Part shown: in pieces, positions 33,906 through 42,675 of the stretch
Position numbering within the stretch: the first letter of the stretch is position 1
Layout: each line of letters opens with the position of its first letter
From: Methylobrevis albus
GTDB lineage: Bacteria; Pseudomonadota; Alphaproteobacteria; Rhizobiales; Pleomorphomonadaceae
Reading direction: 5' to 3'
Length of the DNA: 64,000 nucleotides
NCBI RefSeq assembly: GCF_015904235.1
Contig: NZ_JADZLT010000050.1
Coordinates: 186,001 to 250,000, forward strand
The notes under the pieces: model-generated
Seen by the model: the letters and a program-made list of their open reading frames with translations, nothing else
The model's database searches: none
What the model was told of the DNA's origin: nothing
Position numbers and translations under genes: made by a program

Positions 33906-34231
33906 AATTCCGGGAATGGCGGTTTTCCGGGGATCTTGCCGTTCGTCCTGCTCGGAGCAAACCGTCTAAATCGATGCACATCGCCGTGCGCCTGCAGCAT
34001 AAGTGCAATGCAGAGCCATGCCTTCGCAGCGCAGCATCGAATCCCTATCTTGGGGACATCGAAGCGGCGGCGATCGGAAATGTCCGGGCCCCGCGTCGAG
34101 ACGAACCGGATGCTCGTACCGCGAGCCGGTGTCCCACCTGCCGTCGCCACGTCGAACGTGGCGGGTCGGCGCGGGCGCCTACCGGTTTCCAGCGGCACTG
34201 CGGCCAATGCGAGCCGCCAAAGGAGACGATG
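33906..34231. other. Intergenic region upstream of the DUF3563 gene
   Basis: 326 bp with no supportable gene. A TGC/GCA-rich stretch near 33993-34045 (CAGCATAAGTGCAATGCAG, CGCAGCGCAGCA) lies in the leader, somewhat like the TGC motif at the second phasin promoter. An AGGAG ribosome site ends the region. Confidence 0.35.
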
Positions 34232-34393
34232 ATGTTTGGACCGATCAAGAAGCTGCGCCAGGCGCTGCGCCCCGCCAGCCAGCGTGACATCGAGACGGGC
34301 TACCTCAACGAGGCCCGCGACGCGATCGACCTCGAGCACCGCCAGCGCGAAATCGACCGCGGCCTGTTCCGGCGCCCCCAGTACCGGCTCTGA
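34232..34393 (+). CDS. DUF3563 small protein
   Basis: 53 residues. The C-terminal pattern YLNEARDAIDLEHRQREIDRGLFRR is the DUF3563 signature, a short alphaproteobacterial family of unknown function. An in-frame ATG three bases earlier (34229) is possible, but AGGAG spacing (six bases) favours 34232. The peptide is highly basic and helical with no signal peptide. It stands alone: the Nudix gene ends 326 bp upstream and the next gene is convergent. A GC hairpin follows at 34414-34435 (GCCCGGCA/TGCCGGGC) without a T run. Confidence 0.8.
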   Translation: MFGPIKKLRQALRPASQRDIETGYLNEARDAIDLEHRQREIDRGLFRRPQYRL

Positions 34394-34524
34394 AGCACCG
34401 GCTCTGACACGCCGCCCGGCAGCTTCGTGCCGGGCCGCCTCGAGACGACCACGCCGGACGCGCTTCGCGAACTGGCCACCGCTCGCCGCCCCCCGGGGCG
34501 GCGAAGTTCGTTTCAGGGGCGAGT

Positions 34525-35457
34525 TCAGCGGTCGCCGATCGCCGGTGCGCCGCTAGATGCCGCGAGAAAGCGGCTTTCCCACCAGCTGAACAGCACGTCG
34601 CGCAGCGCCGCGCCGTCGTCGTCGCCGTGCACCGGCAGCCGGACGCTGTCGAACAGCGCGGCCTCTTCCGGCGTGAGCTCGATCTCCAGCGTCTCGGTTT
34701 CCAGCGGCACGTTGGTGAATTCCGGCACGTAGGCCGGGTCGCGGGTCAGCGCCCGGTCGGCCTTGATCACCGGATTGCGGAAATCCTTCGGCGTGCGCTG
34801 GCTGCGCAGGATCGGCGTCTTCGGCACCGCCGCGAGCTCGGCCTCCGTCGCCTCGAACACCTGCAGTTTGATCGGCTTCAGCCCGAAATTGCTGGTGCGC
34901 ATCACGTCGGCGCCGCAGACATTGGGGATCGCCAAGACGTCGGCGAGCGCCAGCAGGTCGACGTGGTCGCCGGCCTTCGACGCCTGCCGCGTGATGGTGG
35001 CGCGGCCGTCGAGGGTGACTTCCGTGCACATGAACAGGTTGAAGCTGTCGTGCACGTCGTCCGGGGTGAGGCCGTATTCGCGCTGCGCCTCGGCCTGGAT
35101 GTCGTGGCAGTTGGTGTGGGCGTCGAAGCCGTAGGCGGCCTCGTAGACGTAGGAGCTGCAGCGCGGAAACAGCACGTCGTTGCGGCCGTAGGTGTCTTCC
35201 ATGATGTAGAGCAGCGCGCGTTCACGCGGCGGCTGCGACCACATGAAGGTGCCCTTGGTCGGGTTGAAGCCGTGCACGGTGCGGGTCCGGCCGCAGTGCA
35301 TGAACTCCTTGTAGTCGTGCAGGTTGAAGGCGTTGAAATCGACGCACTGGCCGCCACCCACCTGTTCGATGCGCAGGATCTGGCCGGCGCGCAATTCGAT
35401 CGCCTTGCCCGTGCCGGGCTGCAGCTCCCATTCGAAGATCGGCTCGCGCGCGCTCAT
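34525..35457 (-). CDS. DUF1989 (urea carboxylase-associated) family protein
   Basis: 310 residues of the DUF1989 family. Conserved landmarks are GQILRIEQVGGGQCVDFNAFNLHDYKEFM, RERALLYIMEDTYGRNDVLFPRCSSYVYE, HTNCHDI, and the C-terminal SFNLFMCTE and IPNVCGADVMRTSNFGLKPIKLQVFE. Cys/His/Asp clusters (CVDFN, TNCHD, VCGAD) could bind a metal. Family members often lie beside urea or guanidine degradation genes, but here the context is a GntR regulator and a BMP-type binding protein, so no specific reaction is claimed. The start overlaps the preceding small gene by four bases, and the start at 35457 agrees with the usual domain beginning. Confidence 0.8.
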   Translation of the reverse strand: MSAREPIFEWELQPGTGKAIELRAGQILRIEQVGGGQCVDFNAFNLHDYKEFMHCGRTRTVHGFNPTKGTFMWSQPPRERALLYIMEDTYGRNDVLFPRCSSYVYEAAYGFDAHTNCHDIQAEAQREYGLTPDDVHDSFNLFMCTEVTLDGRATITRQASKAGDHVDLLALADVLAIPNVCGADVMRTSNFGLKPIKLQVFEATEAELAAVPKTPILRSQRTPKDFRNPVIKADRALTRDPAYVPEFTNVPLETETLEIELTPEEAALFDSVRLPVHGDDDGAALRDVLFSWWESRFLAASSGAPAIGDR

Positions 35458-35630
35458 CGCGGCAGCCCCCCGGCCGCCGCCAGCACCGCGTATTCGGCGA
35501 GCGCCAGATGGACGAGGGCCGTCCGGTCCTGTGCTACGCCGCGGGCAACCGTCCGGTCGACGAGTTCGAGCTGTTGCCGGTTGAGAACGAGGCGTACCGT
35601 TCGCCCCGTCGCCGTCGTGTCGTCCGCCAC
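35454..35630 (-). CDS. Small ribbon-helix-helix-like protein upstream of the DUF1989 gene
   Basis: 58 residues from a GTG at 35630 with a strong GGGAGGTGG site. The middle GRTVRLVLNRQQLELVDRTVARGVAQDRTALVHLALAEYAVL has the layout of a ribbon-helix-helix DNA-binding protein: one basic/hydrophobic strand, then two helices. It is translationally coupled (ATGA) to the DUF1989 gene. It may be an accessory repressor or antitoxin-like partner, but no toxin is adjacent. The fold call is from pattern alone. Confidence 0.6.
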   Translation of the reverse strand: MADDTTATGRTVRLVLNRQQLELVDRTVARGVAQDRTALVHLALAEYAVLAAAGGLPR

Positions 35631-35671
35631 CTGCCACCTCCCCGACGATGCGCGCCAGCGCGAGCCGGCTA

Positions 35672-35783
35672 ATCCAGTATACAGGATAGGCATACGACAT
35701 CGGCCGACAGAAGCCTAAAGACTCGGCAGCGGCGCCTAGAATTTGCGCGTTCGGGATACTTGCGGGCGCATATCCAGTATACA
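35672..35783. promoter_or_regulatory. Twin operator sites between the DUF1989 operon and gntR
   Basis: ATCCAGTATACAGGAT (35672-35687) is a near-perfect palindrome around GTATAC. The core ATCCAGTATACA recurs exactly 100 bp later at 35772-35783 in the same orientation. One copy flanks the leftward genes and the other lies 36 bp before the gntR ATG. This is what an autoregulating GntR protein that also controls the divergent DUF1989 genes would need. Confidence 0.6.
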
Positions 35784-35818
35784 ACAATCGCCCCCAACAT
35801 GCCGGAGCCCTCGTCCAG

Positions 35819-36565
35819 ATGACCAAGCCCTCCAGCCGCAGCGATATCGCCTATGCCGCCCTGCGGCAGGCGATCATCGAGCAGGCGATCCTGCCCGGCA
35901 CCAAGCTGCCGGAGGACGAGATCGGCACCCAGTTCGGCATGAGCCGGACGCTGGTGCGCGCCACGCTGGCGCGGCTGCAGGCCGAGGGCCTCGTCGACGC
36001 GCTGCCGCGGCGCACGGCGACCGTGGCGCAGCCGAGCCTCGAGGAGGCGCGCGAGGTATTCGAGGTGCGCAAGGCACTGGAGCGCGAGGTGGTGCGCCTC
36101 GTCGCCAAGCGCTGGCGGCCGGAGTTCGGCGCCGAACTCGAGGGCCACGTGCGGAAAGAAGAGGCGGCGCGGGCGCTGGACGACGAGCGCGTCTCGATCC
36201 GTCTCGCCGGCGAGTTCCACGCCCGGCTCGCCGAGATGGCCGGCAACGGCCTGCTGATGCGCTACCTGCGCGAGGTGATCTCGCGCTGCTCGCTGATTCT
36301 TGCGCTCTACGGCCGGCCGCACTCGTCAGACTGCGCCGTCAACGAGCATTCCGAGATCCTCGCCGCCCTGCGCCGCGGTGACGGCGAGGCGGCGGCGGAC
36401 CTGATGGATCACCATGTCGGCGCCGTCGAGCGGCGGGCGTTGATCGGCGAGAAGCCGGTCGAGGCCGACCTCGGCACGGTGCTCGCCCGTTACGCCGGCG
36501 CCGTCGCCGGCACGGCCGAGGGCGCGGTGCCGATCCGGCGCACGTCCGGCCGCAAGGCGACCTGA
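35819..36565 (+). CDS. GntR family transcriptional regulator (FadR/FCD subfamily)
   Basis: 248 residues. The winged helix at about residues 8-72 (DIAYAALRQAIIEQAILPGTKLPEDEIGTQFGMSRTLVRATLARLQAEGLV) is followed by an FCD effector domain (REVFEVRKALEREVVRLVAKR, FHARLAEMAGNGLLMRYLREVISRCSLIL, NEHSEILAALRRGDGEAAADLMDHHV). The FCD metal ligands (Asp/His around FHARL, NEHSEI and DHHV) are recognisable. It is divergent from the RHH-DUF1989 pair, with two shared operator-like repeats, and 122 bp upstream of the BMP-type binding protein. Probably a metabolite-responsive repressor of both. Confidence 0.92.
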   Translation: MTKPSSRSDIAYAALRQAIIEQAILPGTKLPEDEIGTQFGMSRTLVRATLARLQAEGLVDALPRRTATVAQPSLEEAREVFEVRKALEREVVRLVAKRWRPEFGAELEGHVRKEEAARALDDERVSIRLAGEFHARLAEMAGNGLLMRYLREVISRCSLILALYGRPHSSDCAVNEHSEILAALRRGDGEAAADLMDHHVGAVERRALIGEKPVEADLGTVLARYAGAVAGTAEGAVPIRRTSGRKAT

Positions 36566-36687
36566 CGCCGTTCTGTCCAACAAGACCGGGACCACCCGGC
36601 TTCCCGACCTTCATGACGACGACCACGCCGGAACCGAAGTTCCGGCGACGGCGGCCGCATGGCCGACCCAACGCGAGGGGACCCGCA

Positions 36688-37791
36688 ATGACCGCATTTC
36701 CGCTGACCCGCCGCCGCTTCCTCGGCACCGCCGCCGCCGGCTCCCTGCTGCTCGCCGGCGGCCTGCGAGCCAGGGCCCAGGAAGGCCTCACCATCGGCCT
36801 CGTCTACGTCGGCCCGCGCGACGACTACGGCTGGAACCAGGCGCACGCCGTCGGCGCCGCCGCGCTGAAGGCGATCCCGGGCGTGACCGTGGTCGAGGAA
36901 GAGAACGTGCCGGAGACCGTCTCGGTCTCGCAGACGATGGAATCGATGATCAACCTCGACGGCGCGTCGCTGATCTTCGCAACCTCGTTCGGCTACTTCG
37001 ACCCGTTCATGATCGAGGCGGCGAAGAAGTTCCGGGAGATCGAGTTCCGCCACCCGACCGGCCTCTGGAGCGCCGACAAGCACCCGATGAACCTCGGCGG
37101 CTATTTCTGCTACCTCGACCAGGGCCACTACGTGAACGGCATCGCCGCGGGTCTTTCGACGACGTCGAACAAGATCGGCTTCATCGCGGCAAAGCCGATC
37201 TCGCTGGTGCTGCGCAACATCAACGCCTTCACCCTCGGCGTGAAGAAGGTGAACCCGGCCGCCGAGGTGCGCCTGATCATCACCGGTGAATGGTCGCTGC
37301 CCGTGCGCGAGGCGGAAGCCACCAACGCGCTGATCGACGCCGGCTGCGACGTCATCGCCTGCCACGTCGACAGCCCCAAGGTGGTGGTCGAGACCGCCGA
37401 GGGCCGCGGCATCAAGACCTGCGGCCACAACGCCGACCAGTCGACGCTGGCGCCGACCGGCTTCATCACCGGCGCCGAGTTGAAGTGGGGCACCGTCTAC
37501 ACCGAATACGCCGGCCTGATCGCCAAGGGCGAGAAGCTGCCGAACGTCAACGAAGGCGGCTACGACAAGGACATGGTGCAGTCGACCGCCTTCGGCGCCG
37601 GCGCCTCGGAAGCGGCGATCGCCGCGGCGACCAAGGCGATCGAGGAGGTGAAGGGCGGCGCCCCGATCTTCGTCGGCCCGCTGAAGGACAACAAGGGCAA
37701 CCAGGTCATCGACGGCACCCTCGGCCTCTACGACGGCGCGCTGTGGGGCACGGACTACCTGCTCGAGGGCGTGGTGGGGTCGATCACCTGA
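36688..37791 (+). CDS. BMP-family ABC transporter substrate-binding protein, Tat-exported
   Basis: 367 residues. The N-terminus TRRRFLGTAAAGSLLLAGG with cleavage near RARAQ fits a Tat signal, unusual for this family and suggesting export in a folded state. The mature part has the BMP/PnrA pattern: GLVYVGPRDDYGWNQAHAVGAAAL, LIFATSFGYFDPFMIEAAKKF, DQGHYVNGIAAGL, FTLGVKKVNPAAEVRLIITGEW, CDVIACHVDSPKVVVETAEGRG and LYDGALWGTDYLLEG. Such proteins usually bind nucleosides or related heterocycles. No permease or ATPase genes follow, so it is an orphan component. It is downstream of gntR in the same direction and probably under its control. Confidence 0.87.
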   Translation: MTAFPLTRRRFLGTAAAGSLLLAGGLRARAQEGLTIGLVYVGPRDDYGWNQAHAVGAAALKAIPGVTVVEEENVPETVSVSQTMESMINLDGASLIFATSFGYFDPFMIEAAKKFREIEFRHPTGLWSADKHPMNLGGYFCYLDQGHYVNGIAAGLSTTSNKIGFIAAKPISLVLRNINAFTLGVKKVNPAAEVRLIITGEWSLPVREAEATNALIDAGCDVIACHVDSPKVVVETAEGRGIKTCGHNADQSTLAPTGFITGAELKWGTVYTEYAGLIAKGEKLPNVNEGGYDKDMVQSTAFGAGASEAAIAAATKAIEEVKGGAPIFVGPLKDNKGNQVIDGTLGLYDGALWGTDYLLEGVVGSIT

Positions 37792-37814
37792 GGTTGGGGT
37801 TTTGGGGGGTGGTC

Positions 37815-38006
37815 GTGCCGTGCGGCCTCCCCCCTCCCTGTCCCTCCCCCGCTTCGCAGGAGAGGGGACGATGGGCGATATGACCTTCACACAACGAAGG
37901 TCGCGCCGAACCGAAACGCTGTCGAGACCGTCGCCCCCTCCTCCTGCGTCCCCTCTCCTGCGAAAGCGGGGGAGGTGCGAAGCACGGGAGGGGGGAGGCA
38001 GCACGG
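37815..38006. repeat. REP-like inverted repeat pair, family C
   Basis: Arms at 37815-37870 and 37947-38006 are imperfect reverse complements built of CCCTCCC, CCCCGCTTCGCAGGAGAGGGGACG and the mirrored CGTCCCCTCTCCTGCGAAAGCGGGGGAGG. It fills most of the 243-bp space between the BMP gene and the convergent FadR-type regulator. It is distinct in sequence from the families at 991 and 12713. Confidence 0.8.
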
Positions 38007-38034
38007 TAAAGCCGAGAAAGCCCGATAAAGCCCC

Positions 38035-38745
38035 CTACCCCCGCCCCGCCTCCGGCAAAAACTCCAGCCCCGCGTCGAGATGCCGGTTCATGTGGTAGGC
38101 GTAGCCGAGCCGGTCGCCGGTGCCGAGCGCGTCGAGGATCGCCGCGTGCTCGCGGAAGGCGCCGTCGCGGGCGCGGCGTTCGGTCTTGCCGGTCTCCATC
38201 AGGCGCTGCACCACGGGGCGCAGGATGGCGTAGACCTCGGCCAGGGTGCGGTTGCCGGCCGCCTCGACCAGCAGCCGGTGGAAGGCGTAGTCGTGCCGCG
38301 CCGCTGCGGCCGGATCCTCGGCCGCAGCCATCGCGGCATTCTCCGCCGCCATCGCGGCGAGCGTCGCCGCCGGCAGCCGGCCGATCAGCGTCTCGGCGAG
38401 GTTGACCTCGACCAGTCGGCGAAAGCCCTGCACGTCACGGAACGTCGCGGCCGAGATGTCGATCGCGAACGAGAACACGTCCATCACCGCCTCGCGGCGC
38501 CGGTCGGTGATCACCGCGCCGACCTTCTGGCGGCTTTCGACGATGCCGTAGGCCTTCAGGATGCGGATCGCCTCGCGCACCGTGTTGCGCCCCGCCCCGA
38601 CCATGGCGCCGAGTTCCGCCTCGCTCGGCAGCACGTCGCCGACGCCGAGGCCGCGCTCGCGGATCAGGGCGCGGATCGCCGCGACGACCTGATCGACGGC
38701 GGAGCCACTCGCCGCCTCCGAACCGCTATCGTCGGCCTTTTGCAT
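38035..38745 (-). CDS. FadR/GntR family transcriptional regulator (FCD), uxuA-linked
   Basis: 236 residues. The winged helix (VDQVVAAIRALIRERGLGVGDVLPSEAELGAMVGAGRNTVREAIRILKAYGIVESRQKVGAVI, about residues 17-80) precedes an FCD domain (FRRLVEVNLAETLIGRL, DYAFHRLLVEAAGNRTLAEVYAILRPVVQRLM, FREHAAILDALGTGDRLGYAYHMNRHL). The start at 38745 has GAGAGG nearby; an ATG at 38781 is an alternative but has a poorer site. It is divergent from uxuA with a GntR-type operator between them, so it probably represses uxuA in response to a hexuronate intermediate. Confidence 0.9.
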   Translation of the reverse strand: MQKADDSGSEAASGSAVDQVVAAIRALIRERGLGVGDVLPSEAELGAMVGAGRNTVREAIRILKAYGIVESRQKVGAVITDRRREAVMDVFSFAIDISAATFRDVQGFRRLVEVNLAETLIGRLPAATLAAMAAENAAMAAAEDPAAAARHDYAFHRLLVEAAGNRTLAEVYAILRPVVQRLMETGKTERRARDGAFREHAAILDALGTGDRLGYAYHMNRHLDAGLEFLPEAGRG

Positions 38746-38790
38746 CGATCGACGCCTCTCCCGGCTTGATAAATGGCTCATGCTCGGTAT

Positions 38791-38803
38791 TTTGTCCCAC
38801 AAA
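38791..38803. promoter_or_regulatory. GntR/FadR-type operator upstream of uxuA
   Basis: TTTGTCCCACAAA is a palindrome fitting the FadR-subfamily consensus TNGTNNNACNA. It lies 15 bp before the uxuA ATG and 45 bp before the regulator ATG, so binding would block both transcripts. Confidence 0.65.
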
Positions 38804-38818
38804 TGAAGGAGGGACAAG

Positions 38819-40000
38819 ATGCTGCAGAGCTGGCGCTGGTTCGGACCCAATGATCCCGTCACCCTCGGCGACGTCCGGCAGGCGGGGGCGACCGGCATCG
38901 TCTCGGCGCTGCACGAGATCGGCGAAGGCCGCGCCTGGACCGACGACGACGTCGGGGCGCGCAAGGCGGAGATCGAGGCGGCGGGGCTCACCTGGGCGGT
39001 GTGCGAATCGATCCCGGTGCCGGTGTCGCTGAAGCTGCGCGATGCCGGCTGGTCGCGGGCGCTCGGCATCTGGACCGACAGCCTCGCCGCGCTCGGCCGG
39101 GCCGGCGTCGGCGTCGTCTGCTACAATTTCATGCCCGTGGTCGACTGGACCCGGACTGATCTGCGCCATCCGATGCCCTCGACCGGGCTCGCGCTGCGCT
39201 TCGACGTCACCGATTTTGTCGCCTACGACGCTTTCGTGCTGCGCCGGCCCGGCGCCGAAGCGGACTACGACGCTGCCGTGCTCGAGCGCGCCGCCACGCG
39301 GCTCGCCAGCCTCGACGACGCGGCAGTCGCCCGGCTCGAGACCAACATCATCGCCGGCCTGCCCGGCGGCGACGGCTCCTACGACCGCGCCGGGATCGCC
39401 GCACGCATTGCCGCCTTCGACGGCGTCACGGCGGACGACATGCGCGGCAACCTCGCCGACTTCCTGCGCGCGGTGGTGCCGGTGGCGGAAGAATTCGGCG
39501 TGCGCCTCGCGATCCACCCGGACGATCCGCCGATGCCGCTGTTCGGCCTGCCGCGCATCGTCTCCACCGCCGCCGACGCCCGCGCCCTGCTCGCCGCCGT
39601 CGATCGCCCGGCGAACGGGCTGACGCTGTGCGCCGGCTCCTACGGCTCGCGCGCCGACAACGACCTCGTCGCGATGGCCGAGGAATTCGGGCCGCGCATC
39701 CATTTCGCCCACCTGCGCAACGTCACCCGCGACGACGACGGCAGCTTCGTCGAATCCGACCACCTCGCCGGCGACGTCGACATGGCCGGCCTGATCGCGG
39801 CGCTGATGCGCGAGGAGGCGCGGCGGCGCGCCGAAGGCCGGGCGGACGCGGAGATCCCGATGCGCCCCGACCACGGCCACCTGCTCGCCGACGACCTGCG
39901 CCGCACGACCAACCCGGGCTACTCCCTGATCGGCCGCCTCAAGGGCCTCGCGGAGCTGCGCGGCGTGATGACGGCGGTGGAGCGGTTCGGGCTGGCGTGA
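38819..40000 (+). CDS. uxuA: Mannonate dehydratase UxuA
   Basis: 393-residue TIM-barrel enzyme converting D-mannonate to 2-keto-3-deoxy-D-gluconate in hexuronate catabolism (EC 4.2.1.8). The N-terminal [34 protein letters not shown] is the family hallmark. [20 protein letters not shown] follows, then the metal-site stretches [48 protein letters not shown] and [19 protein letters not shown] precedes the ATG. Other hexuronate genes (uxaC, uxuB, kdgK) are absent, so uxuA plus its regulator form a stand-alone unit. Length agrees with the family (about 390-400). Confidence 0.95.
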   Translation: MLQSWRWFGPNDPVTLGDVRQAGATGIVSALHEIGEGRAWTDDDVGARKAEIEAAGLTWAVCESIPVPVSLKLRDAGWSRALGIWTDSLAALGRAGVGVVCYNFMPVVDWTRTDLRHPMPSTGLALRFDVTDFVAYDAFVLRRPGAEADYDAAVLERAATRLASLDDAAVARLETNIIAGLPGGDGSYDRAGIAARIAAFDGVTADDMRGNLADFLRAVVPVAEEFGVRLAIHPDDPPMPLFGLPRIVSTAADARALLAAVDRPANGLTLCAGSYGSRADNDLVAMAEEFGPRIHFAHLRNVTRDDDGSFVESDHLAGDVDMAGLIAALMREEARRRAEGRADAEIPMRPDHGHLLADDLRRTTNPGYSLIGRLKGLAELRGVMTAVERFGLA

Positions 40001-40030
40001 GTTGGGTGGGGTGGTGGGTTTGGTGAGGCC

Positions 40031-40189
40031 GCACCCCCTCATCCGCCCTACGGGCACCTTCTCCCGCGAGGGGAGAAGGGATTTTTGAAGCGCCTCGCGT
40101 TTGAAAACAGGGGTTTGTCCACGAGCCCCGCGGCAACTCTTCCCTTCTCCCCTTGCGGGAGAAGGTGGCCGAAGGCCGGATGAGGGGGG
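40031..40189. repeat. REP-like inverted repeat pair, family A (second locus)
   Basis: Arms 40031-40081 and 40139-40189 are reverse complements of each other and match the arms at 991-1128 (CCCCTCATCCG, CACCTTCTCCC, GGGAGAAGGGA). They lie between convergent uxuA and xylG, upstream of the xyl terminator. Confidence 0.85.
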
Positions 40190-40204
40190 CGCGGCCCTTC
40201 CCCG

Positions 40205-40242
40205 AAATACAAACGGCCGGTGGATGAGACATCCACCGGCCG
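40205..40242 (-). terminator. Rho-independent terminator of the xyl operon
   Basis: 13-bp perfect stem (40214-40226 / 40230-40242) with a 3-base loop. On the minus strand it is followed by TTTGTATTT. It lies 24 bp past the xylG stop at 40266. Confidence 0.8.
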
Positions 40243-40265
40243 CTCGTCACACCGAGAAAATCCCC

Positions 40266-41075
40266 TCAGGCGTGCGCGGTCGCGAGCTCCGCGTCCGACA
40301 GCGCGCCCGGGCCGCGGGTGGCGCCGGGGGGGCATTTGCCGAGGATGATCATGCCGAGCACCTCGTCGGCGGTGACATCCGTCGTCTTCGCCGAACCGAC
40401 CAGCTTGCCGTTCTTCATCACGGCGACGCGGTCGGCGAGGTCGAAGACGTCGTGCAGGTCGTGGCTGATCAGGAAGATGCCGAGGCCCTGGCGCTTCAGC
40501 TCCTTGATGAGGTCGGCGACCTGCGCCGTCTCGTGCGGCCCGAGCGCCGCGGTCGGCTCGTCCATGATCAGGATCTTGGCGTCGAAATAGAGCGCGCGGG
40601 CGATCGCCACCGACTGGCGCTGGCCGCCCGAGAGACCCTTCACCGGCTCCTTGAACTTGCGGAAGTTCGGGTTGAGCCGGCCCATCACCTGGCGGGCCGC
40701 CGCCTCCATCGCGACGTCGTCGAGCGTGCCCCAGGGGGTCATCAGCTCGCGGCCGAGGAAGAGGTTGGCGGCGGCGTCGACGTTGTCGGCGAGCGCCAGC
40801 GTCTGGTAGATCGTCTCGATGCCGAGGCGCTTGGAATCGCGCGGGCTCGTGATCTCCACCTTTTCGCCGTTGATGTAGATCGCGCCGGAATCCGCCTTGT
40901 AGGCGCCCGACAGGATCTTGATCAGGGTCGATTTGCCGGCGCCGTTGTGGCCGAGCAGGCCGACGACTTCACCCGGGTAGAGATCGACGGTGACCCCGTC
41001 GACGGCATGGATGCCGCCGAAGGAGATCGACATGTCGCGCATCTCGACGAGGGGGGTATCCTTGGTCGTGGTCAT
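40266..41075 (-). CDS. xylG: D-xylose ABC transporter ATP-binding protein (single-domain XylG)
   Basis: 269-residue ATPase with one nucleotide-binding domain: Walker [10 protein letters not shown] near residues 42-50, IYQTLAL Q-loop, signature [15 protein letters not shown], Walker [13 protein letters not shown], and H-loop [15 protein letters not shown] and [31 protein letters not shown] are typical of the CUT2 sugar family. E. coli XylG has two fused domains (about 510 residues); this single-domain form resembles rhizobial FrcA-type ATPases and would work as a homodimer. A GGGAGGGAA site precedes the ATG, 14 bp after xylH. It is the last gene of xylFHG. Confidence 0.85.
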   Translation of the reverse strand: MTTTKDTPLVEMRDMSISFGGIHAVDGVTVDLYPGEVVGLLGHNGAGKSTLIKILSGAYKADSGAIYINGEKVEITSPRDSKRLGIETIYQTLALADNVDAAANLFLGRELMTPWGTLDDVAMEAAARQVMGRLNPNFRKFKEPVKGLSGGQRQSVAIARALYFDAKILIMDEPTAALGPHETAQVADLIKELKRQGLGIFLISHDLHDVFDLADRVAVMKNGKLVGSAKTTDVTADEVLGMIILGKCPPGATRGPGALSDAELATAHA

Positions 41076-41089
41076 GTCAGTTCCCTCCC

Positions 41090-42403
41090 TCACTTGAGCC
41101 GGCGGCGGTAGACGCTGTCGATCCACACCGCCAGCACCAGCACGACGCCGACGACGATGTTCTGCAGCGGCGTGTCGAGGCCGAGCAGCACCATGCCCGA
41201 CTGCAGGCTCTGCATGACGAGGGCGCCGAGCAGCGCACCCGCGATGGTGCCGGCGCCGCCGGCGAGCGAGGTGCCGCCGATCACCGCCGCGGCGATGGTG
41301 TAGAGCTCGTCGAGCGTGCCCTGCGCATTGGTCGCCGAGGTGAGGCGCGCGGTGGAGATCGCGGCGGCGAGGGCGGCGAGCGCCCCCATCAGCGCGAAAA
41401 TCATCAGCGTGACGCGGCGGGTGTTGATGCCGGCGAGTTCCGCGGCCTCGGGGTTGCCACCGATGGCGAAGACGTAGCGGCCGAACTTGGTGCGCGTCGC
41501 GAGGAAAGTCATCGAGATGCCGACGCCGACGGCGATCAGCACGGGCACGGCATAGCCGAAGGCGATGAAGAGGCCTTCCGGCGGCATCTCGAGGCCGTTC
41601 GCCTCGGCGAAGCGGCGGGCGAGCGGGCCGGGCAGATAGTAGGAATTCACGACCATCGTCGCGCCGATCACGGCGAGCGCTCCGGCGCCGGCGGTGGCGA
41701 ATTCGGCCCAGACCGGCTTCAGCGGGAAATTGAACCGCTTGCGCTGGCGGCGGGCGTTCCACGTCGCGAACACGATGAGAACGCAGGCGACGATCGCGAT
41801 GATCCAGCTCCAGCTCGCACCGACCGAACCGTCCGCACCACCGCCCATCAGGCGGAAGTTTGCGTCGACGACCGGGATGGTACGGCCGCTCGCGACCCAC
41901 CACGCCGCACCGCGCCAGACCAGCAGGCCGCCGAGCGTGACGATGAAGGCCGGGACGCCCATGTAGGCAATTACATAGCCGTGCAGCGCGCCGATCGCAG
42001 CGCCGGCGGCGAGGCCGACCAGCAACGTGACGATCCAGACCCCGCCGGAGCCGGCGCCGAGCGCCGGAACGATGTAGTCGGCCTGGGCCACCGCCATGAT
42101 CATGCCGGTGACGCCGAGGATCGAGCCGACCGAGAGATCGATGTTGCGGGTGACGATCACCAGCACCATGCCGGTCGCCATCACGGCGACCGAGGCGGTC
42201 TGCACGGACAGGTTCCAGAGATTGCGCGGCGTCAGGAAGTTGCCGCCCGAGAGGAAGTGGAACGCGATCCAGATGACGGCGAGGGCGCCGACCATGCCGA
42301 GAAAGCGGACGTCGACCTCGAGCGCGGAAATGAAGGATTGCGCCCGGGCCTTCGGCGGCGCACCGGACGAGGCACCCGGCGAAGCGGCTGCGTTGTCGCT
42401 CAT
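41090..42403 (-). CDS. xylH: D-xylose ABC transporter permease XylH
   Basis: 437-residue inner-membrane permease with about 10-12 helices. The CUT2 permease core is clear: [27 protein letters not shown] (about residues 88-115), [44 protein letters not shown] and [38 protein letters not shown]. The length and the long central insert ([20 protein letters not shown]) match XylH rather than RbsC. The start at 42403 is chosen for its GGGGAG site; the longer frame adds 37 residues without membrane character. It is separated from xylF by a terminator-like hairpin. Confidence 0.9.
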   Translation of the reverse strand: MSDNAAASPGASSGAPPKARAQSFISALEVDVRFLGMVGALAVIWIAFHFLSGGNFLTPRNLWNLSVQTASVAVMATGMVLVIVTRNIDLSVGSILGVTGMIMAVAQADYIVPALGAGSGGVWIVTLLVGLAAGAAIGALHGYVIAYMGVPAFIVTLGGLLVWRGAAWWVASGRTIPVVDANFRLMGGGADGSVGASWSWIIAIVACVLIVFATWNARRQRKRFNFPLKPVWAEFATAGAGALAVIGATMVVNSYYLPGPLARRFAEANGLEMPPEGLFIAFGYAVPVLIAVGVGISMTFLATRTKFGRYVFAIGGNPEAAELAGINTRRVTLMIFALMGALAALAAAISTARLTSATNAQGTLDELYTIAAAVIGGTSLAGGAGTIAGALLGALVMQSLQSGMVLLGLDTPLQNIVVGVVLVLAVWIDSVYRRRLK

Positions 42404-42624
42404 GATTTGGCTCCCCACTGCGTCAGCCTTGATCGGCTGCTTCGCATTTCCGGCCTGGCGCCCCGCCACGTGCGACGGGATGTGCGTCAGGGCCTCCGCG
42501 CCATCATGCGGCACGAAGGACCGCGCGAAAAGCGACGATCACGACGGAACTCTGGAATTGATCGCCCGGCGCATCACGCGTGCGGTTCCGGCGAGGCGCG
42601 GAACCCGGCGCGCGGCCGGAACCC

Positions 42625-42661
42625 AAAAAAGCGGCCGCGGGAGAAGATCTCCCGCGGCGGC
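42625..42661 (-). terminator. Intra-operon terminator/attenuator between xylF and xylH
   Basis: Perfect 10-bp stem CCGCGGGAGA/TCTCCCGCGG (42635-42644, 42648-42657) with flanking extra pairs. On the minus strand it is followed by six T residues (42625-42630). It lies just after the xylF stop (42676), inside the 272-bp gap before xylH. A leaky terminator here would give more binding-protein mRNA than permease mRNA. Confidence 0.75.
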
Positions 42662-42675
42662 CGTGTGCGTCAAAG

